Of a stretch of DNA of 64,000 nt, positions 36,787 through 46,188 are shown piece after piece. The translations under genes were made by a program, and so were the position numbers. This DNA is from Arcanobacterium pluranimalium (GTDB lineage: Bacteria; Actinomycetota; Actinomycetes; Actinomycetales; Actinomycetaceae), in assembly GCF_016907845.1 (NCBI RefSeq), contig NZ_JAFBCS010000001.1, positions 1,860,001 to 1,924,000 on the forward strand, written 5' to 3'. The number at the start of each line of letters is the position of its first letter. The first letter of the stretch is position 1. The notes under the pieces were generated by a model. It made no database searches, was not told the DNA's origin, and saw nothing but the letters and a program-made list of their open reading frames with translations.

Positions 36787-38232
36787 TTATTGCACAATCT
36801 CGCGCTCTGGATCATCAGGAAATACTTCGCCCATGTACTTCGGATGCATGAGGTTCTCTACTGAGAGAGCCCGATCGAGCTCAGCTTGCGTCATGAGACC
36901 ACGTTCAAGGACCACTTCACGCACAGATTTCCCTGTGAGAGCGCACTCTTTACCAATCAGATCTCCTTCATGATGCCCAATAATATCGTTGAGATAGGTG
37001 ACGATACCGATTGAATTCATCACGAATTGTGCGCAAATATCTTCGTTCACCGTTATGCCCGCTACACAGCGCTCGCGCAAAGTGATGCAGGCATTTTGGA
37101 GCAGTGAAATCGACTCAAAGAGAGCTTGCCCGATCACTGGTTCCATCACATTGAGCTGTAACTGCCCTGCTTCTGAAGCCATCGTGACGGTCATATCATT
37201 TCCAATCACCTTGAAACAGACTTGGTTGACGACTTCTGGAATTACTGGATTGACTTTCGCTGGCATAATCGACGATCCTGCCTGCATTTCAGGCAGGTTG
37301 ATCTCATTGAGACCAGCGCGCGGACCAGAGGAAAGCAAGCGAAGATCGTTACAAATCATCGACAGCTTCGAAGCAAAACGCTTCAAAGCACCCGAGAGCG
37401 ATACGTACGCTCCCGTATCTGATGTTGCTTCGATCAGATTAGGTGCAGGTTTAACGTCCAGACCAGTAACTTCGGCAAGTCGTTTGACGACTATCTCCTG
37501 GAATCCGTCTGGCGTATTGAGGCCTGTACCGATCGCCGTCGCCCCTAAGTTGACCTCAAGCAACAACTCGACCTCACGAATGAGGTGTTTTACTTCCTCT
37601 TCCATCAGGACCCGGAACGCATCAAACTCCTGGCCAACGGTCATAGGTACGGCATCTTGCAGCTGGGTACGCCCCATTTTGAGCACGCGCTCATTTTTCT
37701 TCGCCAGCACGCCAAAGGAATCACCGAGATTCTGCACTTCGTTAACCAGGCCAATCACCATGCGGTAGACGGCGATGCGGAAGCCGGTTGGGTATGCGTC
37801 GTTGGTTGACTGCGATTTGTTTACGTGGTCATTTGGGTTGACTACCGAATAGGTGCCTTTTTCGAGTCCCATCGTTTCCAGAGCTAGATTCGCGATAACC
37901 TCATTGGTATTCATATTTACCGAGGTTCCCGCGCCACCTTGGAACACGTCTACCGGGAATTGATCCATGCAGCGTCCTTCGTCAAGAACCAGGTCACAGG
38001 CTTTGACGATAGCGCGCGAAACATCAGCAGATAGCACCCGCGCATCTCGGTTTGCCAGTGCCTCTGCTTTTTTGACTTGAACCATTCCGCGAATGAACTC
38101 GGGAACGTGATTTACTGTGACACCTGAAATCTTGAAGTTTTCTATTGCTCTGAGGGTGTGAACACCGTAGTAGGCGTCATTCGGAATCTCACGAGCTCCC
38201 AGAAGATCTTCTTCAATTCGTGTGGTAGGCAT
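36787..38232 (-). CDS. aspA: Aspartate ammonia-lyase
   Basis: Converts aspartate to fumarate and ammonia, in the cytosol. 481 residues, the fumarase/aspartase fold, with signature [19 protein letters not shown] (mobile loop with catalytic serine), [12 protein letters not shown] at the start and the substrate-binding TNDAYPT region. The aspartase-type N-terminus and the neighbouring asparaginase and C4-dicarboxylate carrier favour aspartase over fumarase. I use ATG 38232 ([10 protein letters not shown]) because GGAGGAAAG lies 4-5 bases upstream. Confidence 0.93.
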   Translation of the reverse strand: MPTTRIEEDLLGAREIPNDAYYGVHTLRAIENFKISGVTVNHVPEFIRGMVQVKKAEALANRDARVLSADVSRAIVKACDLVLDEGRCMDQFPVDVFQGGAGTSVNMNTNEVIANLALETMGLEKGTYSVVNPNDHVNKSQSTNDAYPTGFRIAVYRMVIGLVNEVQNLGDSFGVLAKKNERVLKMGRTQLQDAVPMTVGQEFDAFRVLMEEEVKHLIREVELLLEVNLGATAIGTGLNTPDGFQEIVVKRLAEVTGLDVKPAPNLIEATSDTGAYVSLSGALKRFASKLSMICNDLRLLSSGPRAGLNEINLPEMQAGSSIMPAKVNPVIPEVVNQVCFKVIGNDMTVTMASEAGQLQLNVMEPVIGQALFESISLLQNACITLRERCVAGITVNEDICAQFVMNSIGIVTYLNDIIGHHEGDLIGKECALTGKSVREVVLERGLMTQAELDRALSVENLMHPKYMGEVFPDDPEREIVQ

Positions 38233-38301
38233 GTGCTTTCCTCCGTAATAAATCATGCGTCATCATTAACGCACTTGCTGTGTTTTTATTCTTCCACGAA
38301 T

Positions 38302-39321
38302 TTATCTGCTACGCAGCGTATTGGTAATTTCTCCGCTGAGCGATTCTTCCATCCAGTACTTAAATTTTTCACCTCGCATCCCTTGTGACAATAAAAAGAC
38401 CGTTTTGGCATAGCATGCCTCGAACGTCATATTCTGGGCACTGACCGCGCCTAGCTGCGCAAGCGCAAAGCCTGCCTCGTAATACCCCAGACTCACTTGC
38501 GCTTGCGTACATTGTGAGGAGACGATGACCTCCACACCGTCGTCGACCGCATGTGCCAAAGCCTCGACCAATCCTTGCTCTCGCGCAGGAATATTTCCGG
38601 TGCCGTAGGCGCGAAGGATGACGGCGGCTGGTCGCGGATGCAATACGGAATCAACACGTTGCGCACTGATTCCGGGCACGAGATCCAATACCACGACGTC
38701 GTGCGCTACATACGGCTTTGCCTGTGCAAACGCATTGTTACGACGACGCTCGACGTCGTTCCATTGCCACGGAGCGCCGGTGGTGGCCAAGAGTGGCGCA
38801 TTGGGCGACGAAAATCCCTCAAAACTCCATGATGACCATTTCGATGCACAGCTCCCCGCAAAGACCGAACGGCCAAAGACGAGCGCAACCGAATCGATAC
38901 GCCCGCTCGCCACCGCCTTGAGCGAGTCCACCACATTGGCATGCGCATCAGTATCGAGCGCCCCGATAGGCAGTTGCGAGCCAGTGAGCACCACCGGCTT
39001 ACCAAAATCCGCAAGAGCGAAGGATAATGCCGCCGCAGCGTATGCCAACGTGTCTGTTCCATGCAAAATAACGAATCCATCGGCTTCCGCTCGGGCTGCC
39101 CACAGCGCGTCAATCAAGGCTTGCCAATCGGCTGGCGTGGCATTTGAGGAGTCGATAAGCGTAGGAAACTCGGTGAGTGTGACATCACCGATTTCTGGGC
39201 GCCTGGAAACGAGATCATTCAACCAACCTCGCAAATCGGCACCGGGCGCCAAGCCAGTATCAGTTTCGATCATCCCGATCGTCCCGCCCGAATAGATTAC
39301 GTTAATTCGCACGTCTATCAC
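38302..39321 (-). CDS. ansA: L-asparaginase, bacterial type I-like
   Basis: Hydrolyses asparagine to aspartate and ammonia. 339 residues. The first catalytic threonine is in VIYSGGTIGMIET (about 15) and the second Thr-Asp pair in HGTDTLAYAA (about 85), with conserved GSQLPIGALDTDAHANVVDSL. No signal peptide, so a cytosolic enzyme. It overlaps the end of the upstream permease gene by 4 bases, indicating an operon that imports and degrades asparagine. Confidence 0.93.
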   Translation of the reverse strand: MIDVRINVIYSGGTIGMIETDTGLAPGADLRGWLNDLVSRRPEIGDVTLTEFPTLIDSSNATPADWQALIDALWAARAEADGFVILHGTDTLAYAAAALSFALADFGKPVVLTGSQLPIGALDTDAHANVVDSLKAVASGRIDSVALVFGRSVFAGSCASKWSSWSFEGFSSPNAPLLATTGAPWQWNDVERRRNNAFAQAKPYVAHDVVVLDLVPGISAQRVDSVLHPRPAAVILRAYGTGNIPAREQGLVEALAHAVDDGVEVIVSSQCTQAQVSLGYYEAGFALAQLGAVSAQNMTFEACYAKTVFLLSQGMRGEKFKYWMEESLSGEITNTLRSR

Positions 39322-40805
39322 TCACCTTGAATGTCTAGCGCCGTTTGCGCTGGCTGTTCATCGAGCACATGATCCATCAGGTCTCCACGTATCCGATTGC
39401 GCACAGCATACCAACCAATAATGAGCATAGCGATGATACCCATGAACATGTAGATCGTAGGGCGCCCTACTTCAACATCAAACCACATCGACACGATAAC
39501 AATCACGAGGAATGCAATGGCGATCGCATTACTGTACGGATAAAAACGTAGCCGGTATTCGGGGCGAGCCTGACCACTACGCTGCGTTTTTCTGACGTAG
39601 ATCCAGTGAGTCAGGAGAATGGAAATCCACGTTCCGGCAATGCCGATGGCCGCTAGATTCATCACGATTTCAAAGGCTTTGCTCGGATATGCATAATTGA
39701 TGAGCACGCCTACTAGACCTAAGATTGCCGTAATGATGATGGCGTTCATCGGAACGTAGTTTTTGTTCAGCTTCGCCGCCATTTTTGGAGCTTCGCCAGC
39801 AACTGCGAGGGAACGCAGGGTACGACCCGTGGCGTACAATCCGGCGTTGAGTGAGGACAGCGCCGCAGTGAGTACCACGATTTGCATGATTGTGCCCGCG
39901 TGCGGAATTCCGATTCCGGTGAAGAATGTGACGAAAGGCGATTCTTGATCGCTGTAGGCAGTCCAGGGCAATACGAGCGTCATGAGTACGACGGCGCCCA
40001 CATAGAAAAATGCAATACGCCAAATCATCGAGTTGATAGCTTTAGGCAAAATGGTTTTCGCATTTTCTGCTTCTCCTGCAGCCACGCCTACCATTTCGGT
40101 GCCGCCAAAAGCAAAGACGACGCCGAGCGAGAGCGTGAAGAGCGGAAGCACACCCAAGGGGAAGAAGCCGCCTGCATTGGTGAGGTTATGGAATCCTGCC
40201 GTGTGCGTTCCGACACTTTGACCTGTGACGATAGCCCAGATTGCAATCGCCATGAAAATCAAAATGGCGCTAACTTTGATGAGAGCCAACCAAAATTCGA
40301 ATTCGCCGAACGCTTTGACGGAAAGAATATTCAAAACGAGTACCAGCAAGAGGGCGAGAGTGGCCAATACCCACTGCGGAATTACTTGAAAACTGGGCCA
40401 GTAGTGCAGGTACAGAGCCACCGCTGTAATATCTGCCATAACTGTGGTAGACCAGTCGAGGAAGAATAACCATCCAGTGACGTATGCACCTTTCTCCCCC
40501 ATGAACTCGCGAGCATAGGATACGAATGCACCTGAGGATGGACGGCGTATCGACAACTCGCCGAGAGCACGAACCATGATGAATGCAATTAATCCGCACA
40601 ACGCGTAGGAGATTGCCAAAGCTGGTCCGCCTTGAGAAAGTCGCCCACCTGCACCCAAGAACAGGCCAGTTCCAATTGACCCTCCAATGGCAATCATTTG
40701 GATATGGCGATTTTTCAGCCCTTTCGAGTAGCCCTCATCGGCTTTATCGTGTACATGCGCAGGATTTCCGGCATTTGGTGAATCAGAGTGTTGTTTGAGG
40801 TTCAT
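39318..40805 (-). CDS. ansP: Amino-acid permease, AnsP-like (APC family)
   Basis: A 495-residue proton-coupled permease with twelve hydrophobic segments. The first has the family signature HIQMIAIGGSIGTGLFLGAG (residues 34-53), followed by GPALAISYALCGLIAF and the loop ELSIRRPSSGAFVSYA. Hydrophilic N-terminus of about 30 residues. Asparagine as substrate is inferred from family resemblance to AnsP and from coupling to asparaginase. Confidence 0.88.
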   Translation of the reverse strand: MNLKQHSDSPNAGNPAHVHDKADEGYSKGLKNRHIQMIAIGGSIGTGLFLGAGGRLSQGGPALAISYALCGLIAFIMVRALGELSIRRPSSGAFVSYAREFMGEKGAYVTGWLFFLDWSTTVMADITAVALYLHYWPSFQVIPQWVLATLALLLVLVLNILSVKAFGEFEFWLALIKVSAILIFMAIAIWAIVTGQSVGTHTAGFHNLTNAGGFFPLGVLPLFTLSLGVVFAFGGTEMVGVAAGEAENAKTILPKAINSMIWRIAFFYVGAVVLMTLVLPWTAYSDQESPFVTFFTGIGIPHAGTIMQIVVLTAALSSLNAGLYATGRTLRSLAVAGEAPKMAAKLNKNYVPMNAIIITAILGLVGVLINYAYPSKAFEIVMNLAAIGIAGTWISILLTHWIYVRKTQRSGQARPEYRLRFYPYSNAIAIAFLVIVIVSMWFDVEVGRPTIYMFMGIIAMLIIGWYAVRNRIRGDLMDHVLDEQPAQTALDIQGE

Positions 40806-40933
40806 TTACGAATTTCATCTCACTTATCCGAATTGAGTAGTTTTTACCAAACGCGAGAATCTTACACCGATATTGTTCTTTGCTCGCCAACCATTAGGTC
40901 TCAAAATAGCTTTTGCGCACCAAAAACGATTAG

Positions 40934-42253
40934 TTATACTCCCACAACGATTGGCGCCCACACAAAATTCAGCAATACGGCGACGACAATCGCAACCGTA
41001 CCAGGAAGAACGAACGAATGACTGAACACAGTTCTCCCCAATCGCGTCGATCCCGTATCGTCCATCTCCATTGCAGCAACCGTGGTTGGATAATTAGGCA
41101 ATAAATAGTAGTTTGAAACTGCAGGGTAACAAGCCAAAAGCGTGACTGCGGACAGTCCCAACTTGACCGCTACCGGCATAAAGGCCACCGTCGTCGCCGC
41201 GTGAGAGAACAGAAGTGGCGAAGCAAAATAGAGAATAACGGCGAGCAACCACGGGGATTGTTGCAAAACATCTGCTCCTGCCCCCTTAATGGCGTCCATA
41301 TAATTGTTCACAAACATGTTTCCAAGCCACGCAACACCAAGAATACAGATAGAAGCCGTCATTCCTGCCTTAAACGTCGATTGATCTGGAATCGACTGCG
41401 CCGGAATCTTTGCAACGAAGCAAATAATCGCTGCGCAGCTGAGCATAATAACCATAATTGCCGCCGATGCTTCCATTGGCGGATTGCTAATAAGCCCAAT
41501 CTGTTTCGACGCCGCGGTGGCATATACAACCGCCAAGAGCAGAGCGATCATAAATACGATCAAGCTTGGAATCGCACTGGCCTTTGGCTTATATCCACTG
41601 TGGGTAGCAGCGCTTTTCGCCACGAGTCCACGCGCTAAACGATCTTGATAGACAGGGTCGTCTGCGAGCTCTTTACCCTGACGAGCGGCCACTAAAGCTC
41701 CAACCATACATCCAATAAACACTGTTGGAATGGTGACGGCCAGAATTTGCAGATACCCAACATTTAACGGCGATAAAATCGCCACCATCGCCACAGTGGC
41801 AGCCGAAATTGGCGATGCCACAATCGCCAATTGCGAAGCAACCACCGCAATCGACAGCGGGCGCGAAGGGCGAATTCCATTTTCTTTCGAGACATCGACG
41901 ATAACTGGCAGTACAGAATATGCCGTATGCCCGGTGCCACACAAGACCGTGAGCATGAAAGTAACGAAAGGAGCGAGGTAGTTAATCTGCCGCGGGTGTT
42001 TACGCAAGAGGATCTCAGTTAAATGCACAAGATAATCCATGCCTCCAGCAACTTGCAATGCAGCAATTGCGCAGATCACGGGCATGATAATTCCAATCAC
42101 ACCCCACGGCACATCTTTAGTTACATCCGTGTGCAATCCAGTGGCGGCAAGAGCGAGCACACCGGCTCCACCTGTCAGACCAATGCCAATTCCTCCAATC
42201 TTTGAACCAATCACCACAAAGATGATCAACAAAATTAAATGGAACCAAAGCAT
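40934..42253 (-). CDS. Anaerobic C4-dicarboxylate transporter, DcuA/DcuB type
   Basis: Exchanges fumarate, aspartate or malate for succinate. The 439-residue protein has the length and about ten-helix pattern of DcuA/B, with GGMDYLVHLTEILLRKHPRQI and FVTFMLTVLCGTGHTAYSVLPVI (conserved helical motif) and ASPISAATVAMVAIL. Start ATG 42253 (MLWFHLILLI) follows AAGGAG at 7 bases; an in-frame extension of 23 codons upstream lacks such a site. Same strand as ansP-ansA-aspA, 128 bases before ansP. Upstream 42254-42570 holds no gene. Confidence 0.92.
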   Translation of the reverse strand: MLWFHLILLIIFVVIGSKIGGIGIGLTGGAGVLALAATGLHTDVTKDVPWGVIGIIMPVICAIAALQVAGGMDYLVHLTEILLRKHPRQINYLAPFVTFMLTVLCGTGHTAYSVLPVIVDVSKENGIRPSRPLSIAVVASQLAIVASPISAATVAMVAILSPLNVGYLQILAVTIPTVFIGCMVGALVAARQGKELADDPVYQDRLARGLVAKSAATHSGYKPKASAIPSLIVFMIALLLAVVYATAASKQIGLISNPPMEASAAIMVIMLSCAAIICFVAKIPAQSIPDQSTFKAGMTASICILGVAWLGNMFVNNYMDAIKGAGADVLQQSPWLLAVILYFASPLLFSHAATTVAFMPVAVKLGLSAVTLLACYPAVSNYYLLPNYPTTVAAMEMDDTGSTRLGRTVFSHSFVLPGTVAIVVAVLLNFVWAPIVVGV

Positions 42254-42570
42254 AAATCGCTCCTTTGCTGTGACGTTTGCCTGCACAAAAACGTAGCTCA
42301 CAAAGAGATTCAGCTGTGGCATTTTTGCGACACGTCAAAATATTGACGAATCAATGAGCACATGTTCAACATATCGACATTTCGGACACTCGCCACGGAA
42401 CAGTCATGAATTCGCAGTATTTACGACTAAAATGTTTAATGAATTTAACGAATCGGTAGTTGAAATAGCAATTTTTAAATTCTCAAGCATTGCGACACCC
42501 CTCGCGCTCTAGCCCGCTGAGACCCCATGTATTTTCCGGACAAGCAAAATAGGGGTTAATAGAGCTTGGC

Positions 42571-42602
42571 TGGGGGCTAAGCGCGAGCACGCTTAGCCCC
42601 CA
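42571..42602 (-). terminator. Terminator of the secreted nuclease gene
   Basis: A perfect 13-bp stem TGGGGGCTAAGCG/CGCTTAGCCCCCA with a 6-base loop, 58 bases beyond the nuclease stop. Confidence 0.7.
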
Positions 42603-42659
42603 ATATGATTAGTCAATGCACAATTACATCACTGTGCAATTATCTCGATCGCCTCAGAC

Positions 42660-43511
42660 TTATGCGGCTTTCGCATATTCAGTTCCATCTGATACCACAT
42701 GATCACGCACCTGCGCAGCGTGCTCTTTTATCACTGTTTCGATTCGATATGGAGGTTGCGAGGGCAATTTCTGCCCTGGGCAACTTGATAGCACTTGCTT
42801 CATCGCTTTCTTCTCACCATCCGTTACCCACAGCTTGTACTTTGTTTTCACTGCGATTTGACGTGCAACATATTCGCACCGGAATGGCTTATACGAGGGC
42901 AGCCAACTTGCAGCATTGGAATCGCTCTTCTTTGTGTTCGAAGCCCGATCTACTGCAATAAGGTTCAACGGGTCATTTGCCAAAGCAGTGCGAGATTCAA
43001 CTGAAATCTGTTGTGCACCAGTTTGCCAAGCGTCAGACAGCGCGACCACATGATCAATCGGGACAAGCTCTGACGTACCAGCTCCCCTTGCGAAATTAAT
43101 AACCTCGCCGCTATATGGGCTAATGAGCGTTCCAGACTGAACGATACATTCGCCACCGCGCCCACTCTTGAATGCAACCTGCGTCAAATCGCGCTTCAAG
43201 ATGTCGTTGCGAGTATCGCAACCGTTATGATCGACGTCGGTCCAAGCCCGTCCAAATTCGGTGCGCTTATATCCGGTTTTTGGAGCGCGCCCTTTAACTG
43301 GCAATTGATCGAGTGCGGCTGCCGCATCGAGTTCTGCAGATTTTTCAACAGTCCCGACGACGCTTTGCGAGCCCAAGTCTGTAGCACGAGTTTCGGCAGC
43401 TGACACTGGGTCAACTGATGAGAAACTCAGCAGTGCACACACAGCTGCCAAACCACCAAGGCTGCGAACCGTGTATTTAGTTCCACGAGATTTACCTCGC
43501 AAAATAGTCAT
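42660..43511 (-). CDS. Secreted HNH endonuclease (DUF1524/GmrSD C-terminal type)
   Basis: 283 residues with a signal peptide (residues 1-40, basic start, hydrophobic GGLAAVCALLSF, cleavage near VSAAE). The nuclease core has DIDHVVAL-type motif ELVPIDHVVALSDAWQTGA (about 165), and NDPLNLIAVDRASNTKKSD with S and N of the HNH site. Conserved YKRTEFGRAWTDVDHNGCDTRNDIL precedes it. Such proteins are exported DNases of actinobacteria; roles in nutrition, biofilm or virulence are possible. Start ATG at 43511, GGGGAT upstream. Confidence 0.87.
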   Translation of the reverse strand: MTILRGKSRGTKYTVRSLGGLAAVCALLSFSSVDPVSAAETRATDLGSQSVVGTVEKSAELDAAAALDQLPVKGRAPKTGYKRTEFGRAWTDVDHNGCDTRNDILKRDLTQVAFKSGRGGECIVQSGTLISPYSGEVINFARGAGTSELVPIDHVVALSDAWQTGAQQISVESRTALANDPLNLIAVDRASNTKKSDSNAASWLPSYKPFRCEYVARQIAVKTKYKLWVTDGEKKAMKQVLSSCPGQKLPSQPPYRIETVIKEHAAQVRDHVVSDGTEYAKAA

Positions 43512-43550
43512 TTTTATCCCCTTTACTTAATACATGTTTGTTTAGTTAAA

Positions 43551-43584
43551 TGCCGTAATTGCAGCAATTACAGCAATTACGGCA
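43551..43584. promoter_or_regulatory. Inverted repeat upstream of the nuclease gene
   Basis: TGCCGTAATTGC and its exact complement separated by 10 bases, which repeat GCAATTAC a third time. About 40 bases upstream of the nuclease start: may be an operator. The rest of 43512-43770 shows no gene. Confidence 0.4.
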
Positions 43585-43770
43585 CCCCGCGTTCACTAAT
43601 GAAATAATCAACCTCCTTGTTGTGCTCATGATGGAGCCCGGGCGGCACCCTTGCCACCGCCTCAACGCTGAAAGCTCTCATCACATCAACACACTATCTC
43701 AAAGCGCACATTCGCCCATGAAATAGCGCTAATTCTTCATAAATGGGACTCATCCCAACACTGGAGCAAA

Positions 43771-43808
43771 TCGCTTGGGGTGCGGGCACAGCTCCGCATC
43801 CCAAGCGA
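43771..43808 (-). terminator. Terminator of the secreted protease gene
   Basis: A 15-bp stem with one G-T pair (TCGCTTGGGGTGCGG with CCGCATCCCAAGCGA), 62 bases after the protease stop codon. Confidence 0.7.
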
Positions 43809-43870
43809 CCCTTAGGAAGTGCCATTGCCCAGTTTCAGTTCACGAGCAAAAGCTCTTCCATTCTCACCAC

Positions 43871-44518
43871 TCACTGCATACGATCCCACGGCATAAATAC
43901 AGTGTTTCCACCTGAGTAGCCAACATTGATGCCCACAACATTGCCTTGCATATCAAGGACGGCACCGCCAGACATTCCAGCACGGGTGATGTGCGGAGTA
44001 ATGTAGAGAGTCTGATCGTTCGTACCAATCCACCACTGATGCGTCAGATCCACCAGGTGTCCAACTTGGGTGCGCTCTCCCAGGCCTCGCACATACAACG
44101 GCTCGCCAGGAACGAGGGTTGAGGTGGCTCGCTTAGTCCAGGTTTTATCGATGCGAACGCCGTCCGAAAGCTTAATCTTGATATAGTCCATGCCCTTTTG
44201 TGGCGGAATATATGCCACCGTGCCGATCACATGGCGCCCGAGATCCATGACGTTCGATCCAACCGTCCACTTCCCGTCTCCACAGTGCTGAGCAGTGTAA
44301 GCCGTGCTCGAGTCAATAACCGTAATACTACAAGTACCCCCAGAAGCACTGAAGATCTTTTGCCCCTGCTCTACTTGAACGCTCGCCTCTGTGCGAACAA
44401 CTGCAGGTGGCGCGGAACTAAATTCTGGCATCGACGTCGCTGCCATAGCAGTTGTTGGTGTTGCAACCGCAAAAGCGGCAATCATTCCTAGTGCTAACCT
44501 ACGAATTCCCGTTTTCAT
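43871..44518 (-). CDS. Secreted trypsin-like serine protease
   Basis: 215 residues, signal peptide 1-27 (LALGMIAAFAVATPTTAMAA). Chymotrypsin-fold catalytic triad visible: histidine in AYTAQHCGDGK (about 78), aspartate in KGMDYIKIKL (about 111) and serine in RAGMSGGAVLD (about 183). The serine motif is GMSGG instead of the usual GDSGG, so the oxyanion/activation contact made by that aspartate may differ. Two cysteines (TCSIT and QHCG) could form the conserved disulfide by the histidine. Monocistronic with its own terminator. Confidence 0.85.
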   Translation of the reverse strand: MKTGIRRLALGMIAAFAVATPTTAMAATSMPEFSSAPPAVVRTEASVQVEQGQKIFSASGGTCSITVIDSSTAYTAQHCGDGKWTVGSNVMDLGRHVIGTVAYIPPQKGMDYIKIKLSDGVRIDKTWTKRATSTLVPGEPLYVRGLGERTQVGHLVDLTHQWWIGTNDQTLYITPHITRAGMSGGAVLDMQGNVVGINVGYSGGNTVFMPWDRMQ

Positions 44519-44853
44519 GTCTCTCTCCTTATAGGAAATAACAGACTCTCATCACGAATCGAGAATCTTGCCCCGCCCTGAGGCACTTCCATTCTGAGTC
44601 CCGAATCGGCTCAAAAATTTGTAACCCACACCACAGTTGAGAAACTGGCGAGTCTGCTAAAATACGCCAAGCATCCCACGCAATAAATATCCAGTAAGAC
44701 AGAAATAATATTCACTCAAATTTTCCTACCACCAATAAACACACAGGTGTAGGATGTTTAACATCAAGACAATGAGTCAATTGCTTTGCATATTTATACA
44801 TGTTTTGCTGTGAAACAAACCCTGTTAACACCACTTACTGAAAAACGTGCACT
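44519..44853. other. Intergenic region between divergent protease and AlbA_2 genes
   Basis: 335 bases, AT-rich near the middle, presumably holding two divergent promoters. I see no gene, RNA or clear operator. Confidence 0.5.
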
Positions 44854-46155
44854 ATGAAAAATTCACATCTTCTTCCGCAAAAGCTAACTCCAATCCATCG
44901 TGAGCTTGGCATTCCTCTCAACAAACCACTAACCTACGATGCAATCGAAAAAATCGTGGAAGAAAAGCTCCCCAGCAAACAAGACCTTGGATTCTTCCGC
45001 GAAGAATCCTGCGATCACGAAGCACATCTTGCCCTCGCTCACGAACTATGTGCCATGACAAACTCTGGCGGAGGATGGATCGTTTGCGGCATCACCACAC
45101 AGGGAAATGACAACGCGGCAACGTCGATTCTTCCCTACAGCCACAGTGATCAGATTGAGTACCACATCCGCAAAGCCGCATACTCACTCATCCACCCTCC
45201 CGTTACCCACATTGATATTCACACGGCCGAAAACGACGAAGAACAGCTGGTTTACATCATCGAAGTGTTCGCCTCCGATTCAACTCCACACCTCGTAGCC
45301 TGCAAAAACGCATCGGGTCTAGCAGGATTTTTGGCGCCAATCCGACGAGACGGAAAGAATGTTGGGCTCACCGAACATGAAATACGCGCTCTGTATAAAC
45401 AAGCATTCCAAACTCGTCACGAACGAGAATCGGCCGAACGCTCCCGCTATGAAACAGCGACAAAATGCGCTCAGGCCTACGAAGGACTCTCGCTCGTCCT
45501 CGTAGCGCACCCATCCCGGCGTCTTCCTATCACCTTGAGCAGAGAAGACGCTGAAAAACAAATCGTCGATATTCAACAGACGGCGAAAAAATTTCTTATA
45601 CAACCGCGCTTTTGTGGGTTGCGCAGTCCCACTTGCGTCCCGCTGGAGCGAAACTATCATTCCTGGGTTGCGCAAAGCGAACATTCGATTGACGGACGCT
45701 TCTTTCGTTATCAAATCGACGACGACGGTACAGTAGAAGTCACGCTGCGGCTCGGAGGATGGCCAGTTTCTCCAGATTTTGCAAAATACTATGCCGTCGG
45801 CCAACCTGCCCACGTCTCCCAGTATCTGCTCGAAACGGCTCTGACCGTTGGATATTCTTTAGTGGTTAACCTGCAACAGAACCTTTTCCCTTGCGAGTAT
45901 TCCATTCGCGCCGGAATCTCGACTCCTGAAGCGGGACCATATATGATTCATCGCGCCGTCAAAGGCGTTGAGCTGTCGATGTCTGGCACGAAATCAAATC
46001 GCCTCATTCACCAGTCCCGAGCGGCACATGCCATACTCAACCCTTTAGGAACTGCGGATAACGAACTAGATACCCTTACCTGCCTTGCCCACGACCTTCT
46101 CAACCAAGGAGGAATCGAAGAGACTTGCTCGATTCTCACACAGGTATGCCATTGA
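44854..46155 (+). CDS. AlbA_2 (Schlafen-like) domain protein
   Basis: 433 residues. The N-terminal third (about 35-165) matches the AlbA_2/Schlafen-type domain: EIV-like FFREESCDHEAHLALAHELCAMTNSGGGWIVCGI, then SDQIEYHIRKAAYSLIHPPV and the strand VYIIEVFASDSTPHLVA...PIRRDGKNVGLTEHEI. The remaining 260 residues are not recognised. Such domains bind nucleic acid and occur in regulators and in some antiphage proteins. No signal peptide; no ribosome site, possibly leaderless. It is transcribed alone and ends 33 bases from the end of the convergent iron-transport operon. Confidence 0.7.
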   Translation: MKNSHLLPQKLTPIHRELGIPLNKPLTYDAIEKIVEEKLPSKQDLGFFREESCDHEAHLALAHELCAMTNSGGGWIVCGITTQGNDNAATSILPYSHSDQIEYHIRKAAYSLIHPPVTHIDIHTAENDEEQLVYIIEVFASDSTPHLVACKNASGLAGFLAPIRRDGKNVGLTEHEIRALYKQAFQTRHERESAERSRYETATKCAQAYEGLSLVLVAHPSRRLPITLSREDAEKQIVDIQQTAKKFLIQPRFCGLRSPTCVPLERNYHSWVAQSEHSIDGRFFRYQIDDDGTVEVTLRLGGWPVSPDFAKYYAVGQPAHVSQYLLETALTVGYSLVVNLQQNLFPCEYSIRAGISTPEAGPYMIHRAVKGVELSMSGTKSNRLIHQSRAAHAILNPLGTADNELDTLTCLAHDLLNQGGIEETCSILTQVCH

Positions 46156-46188
46156 GCGCTGCTATCGAATTACGCAATCACGCAGCTC

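Noticed and set aside
42343..42354. FNR/CRP-like site TTGACGAATCAA upstream of the Dcu-type gene
   Set aside because: The half-site spacing is two bases shorter than FNR/CRP sites, so anaerobic control cannot be claimed from it.
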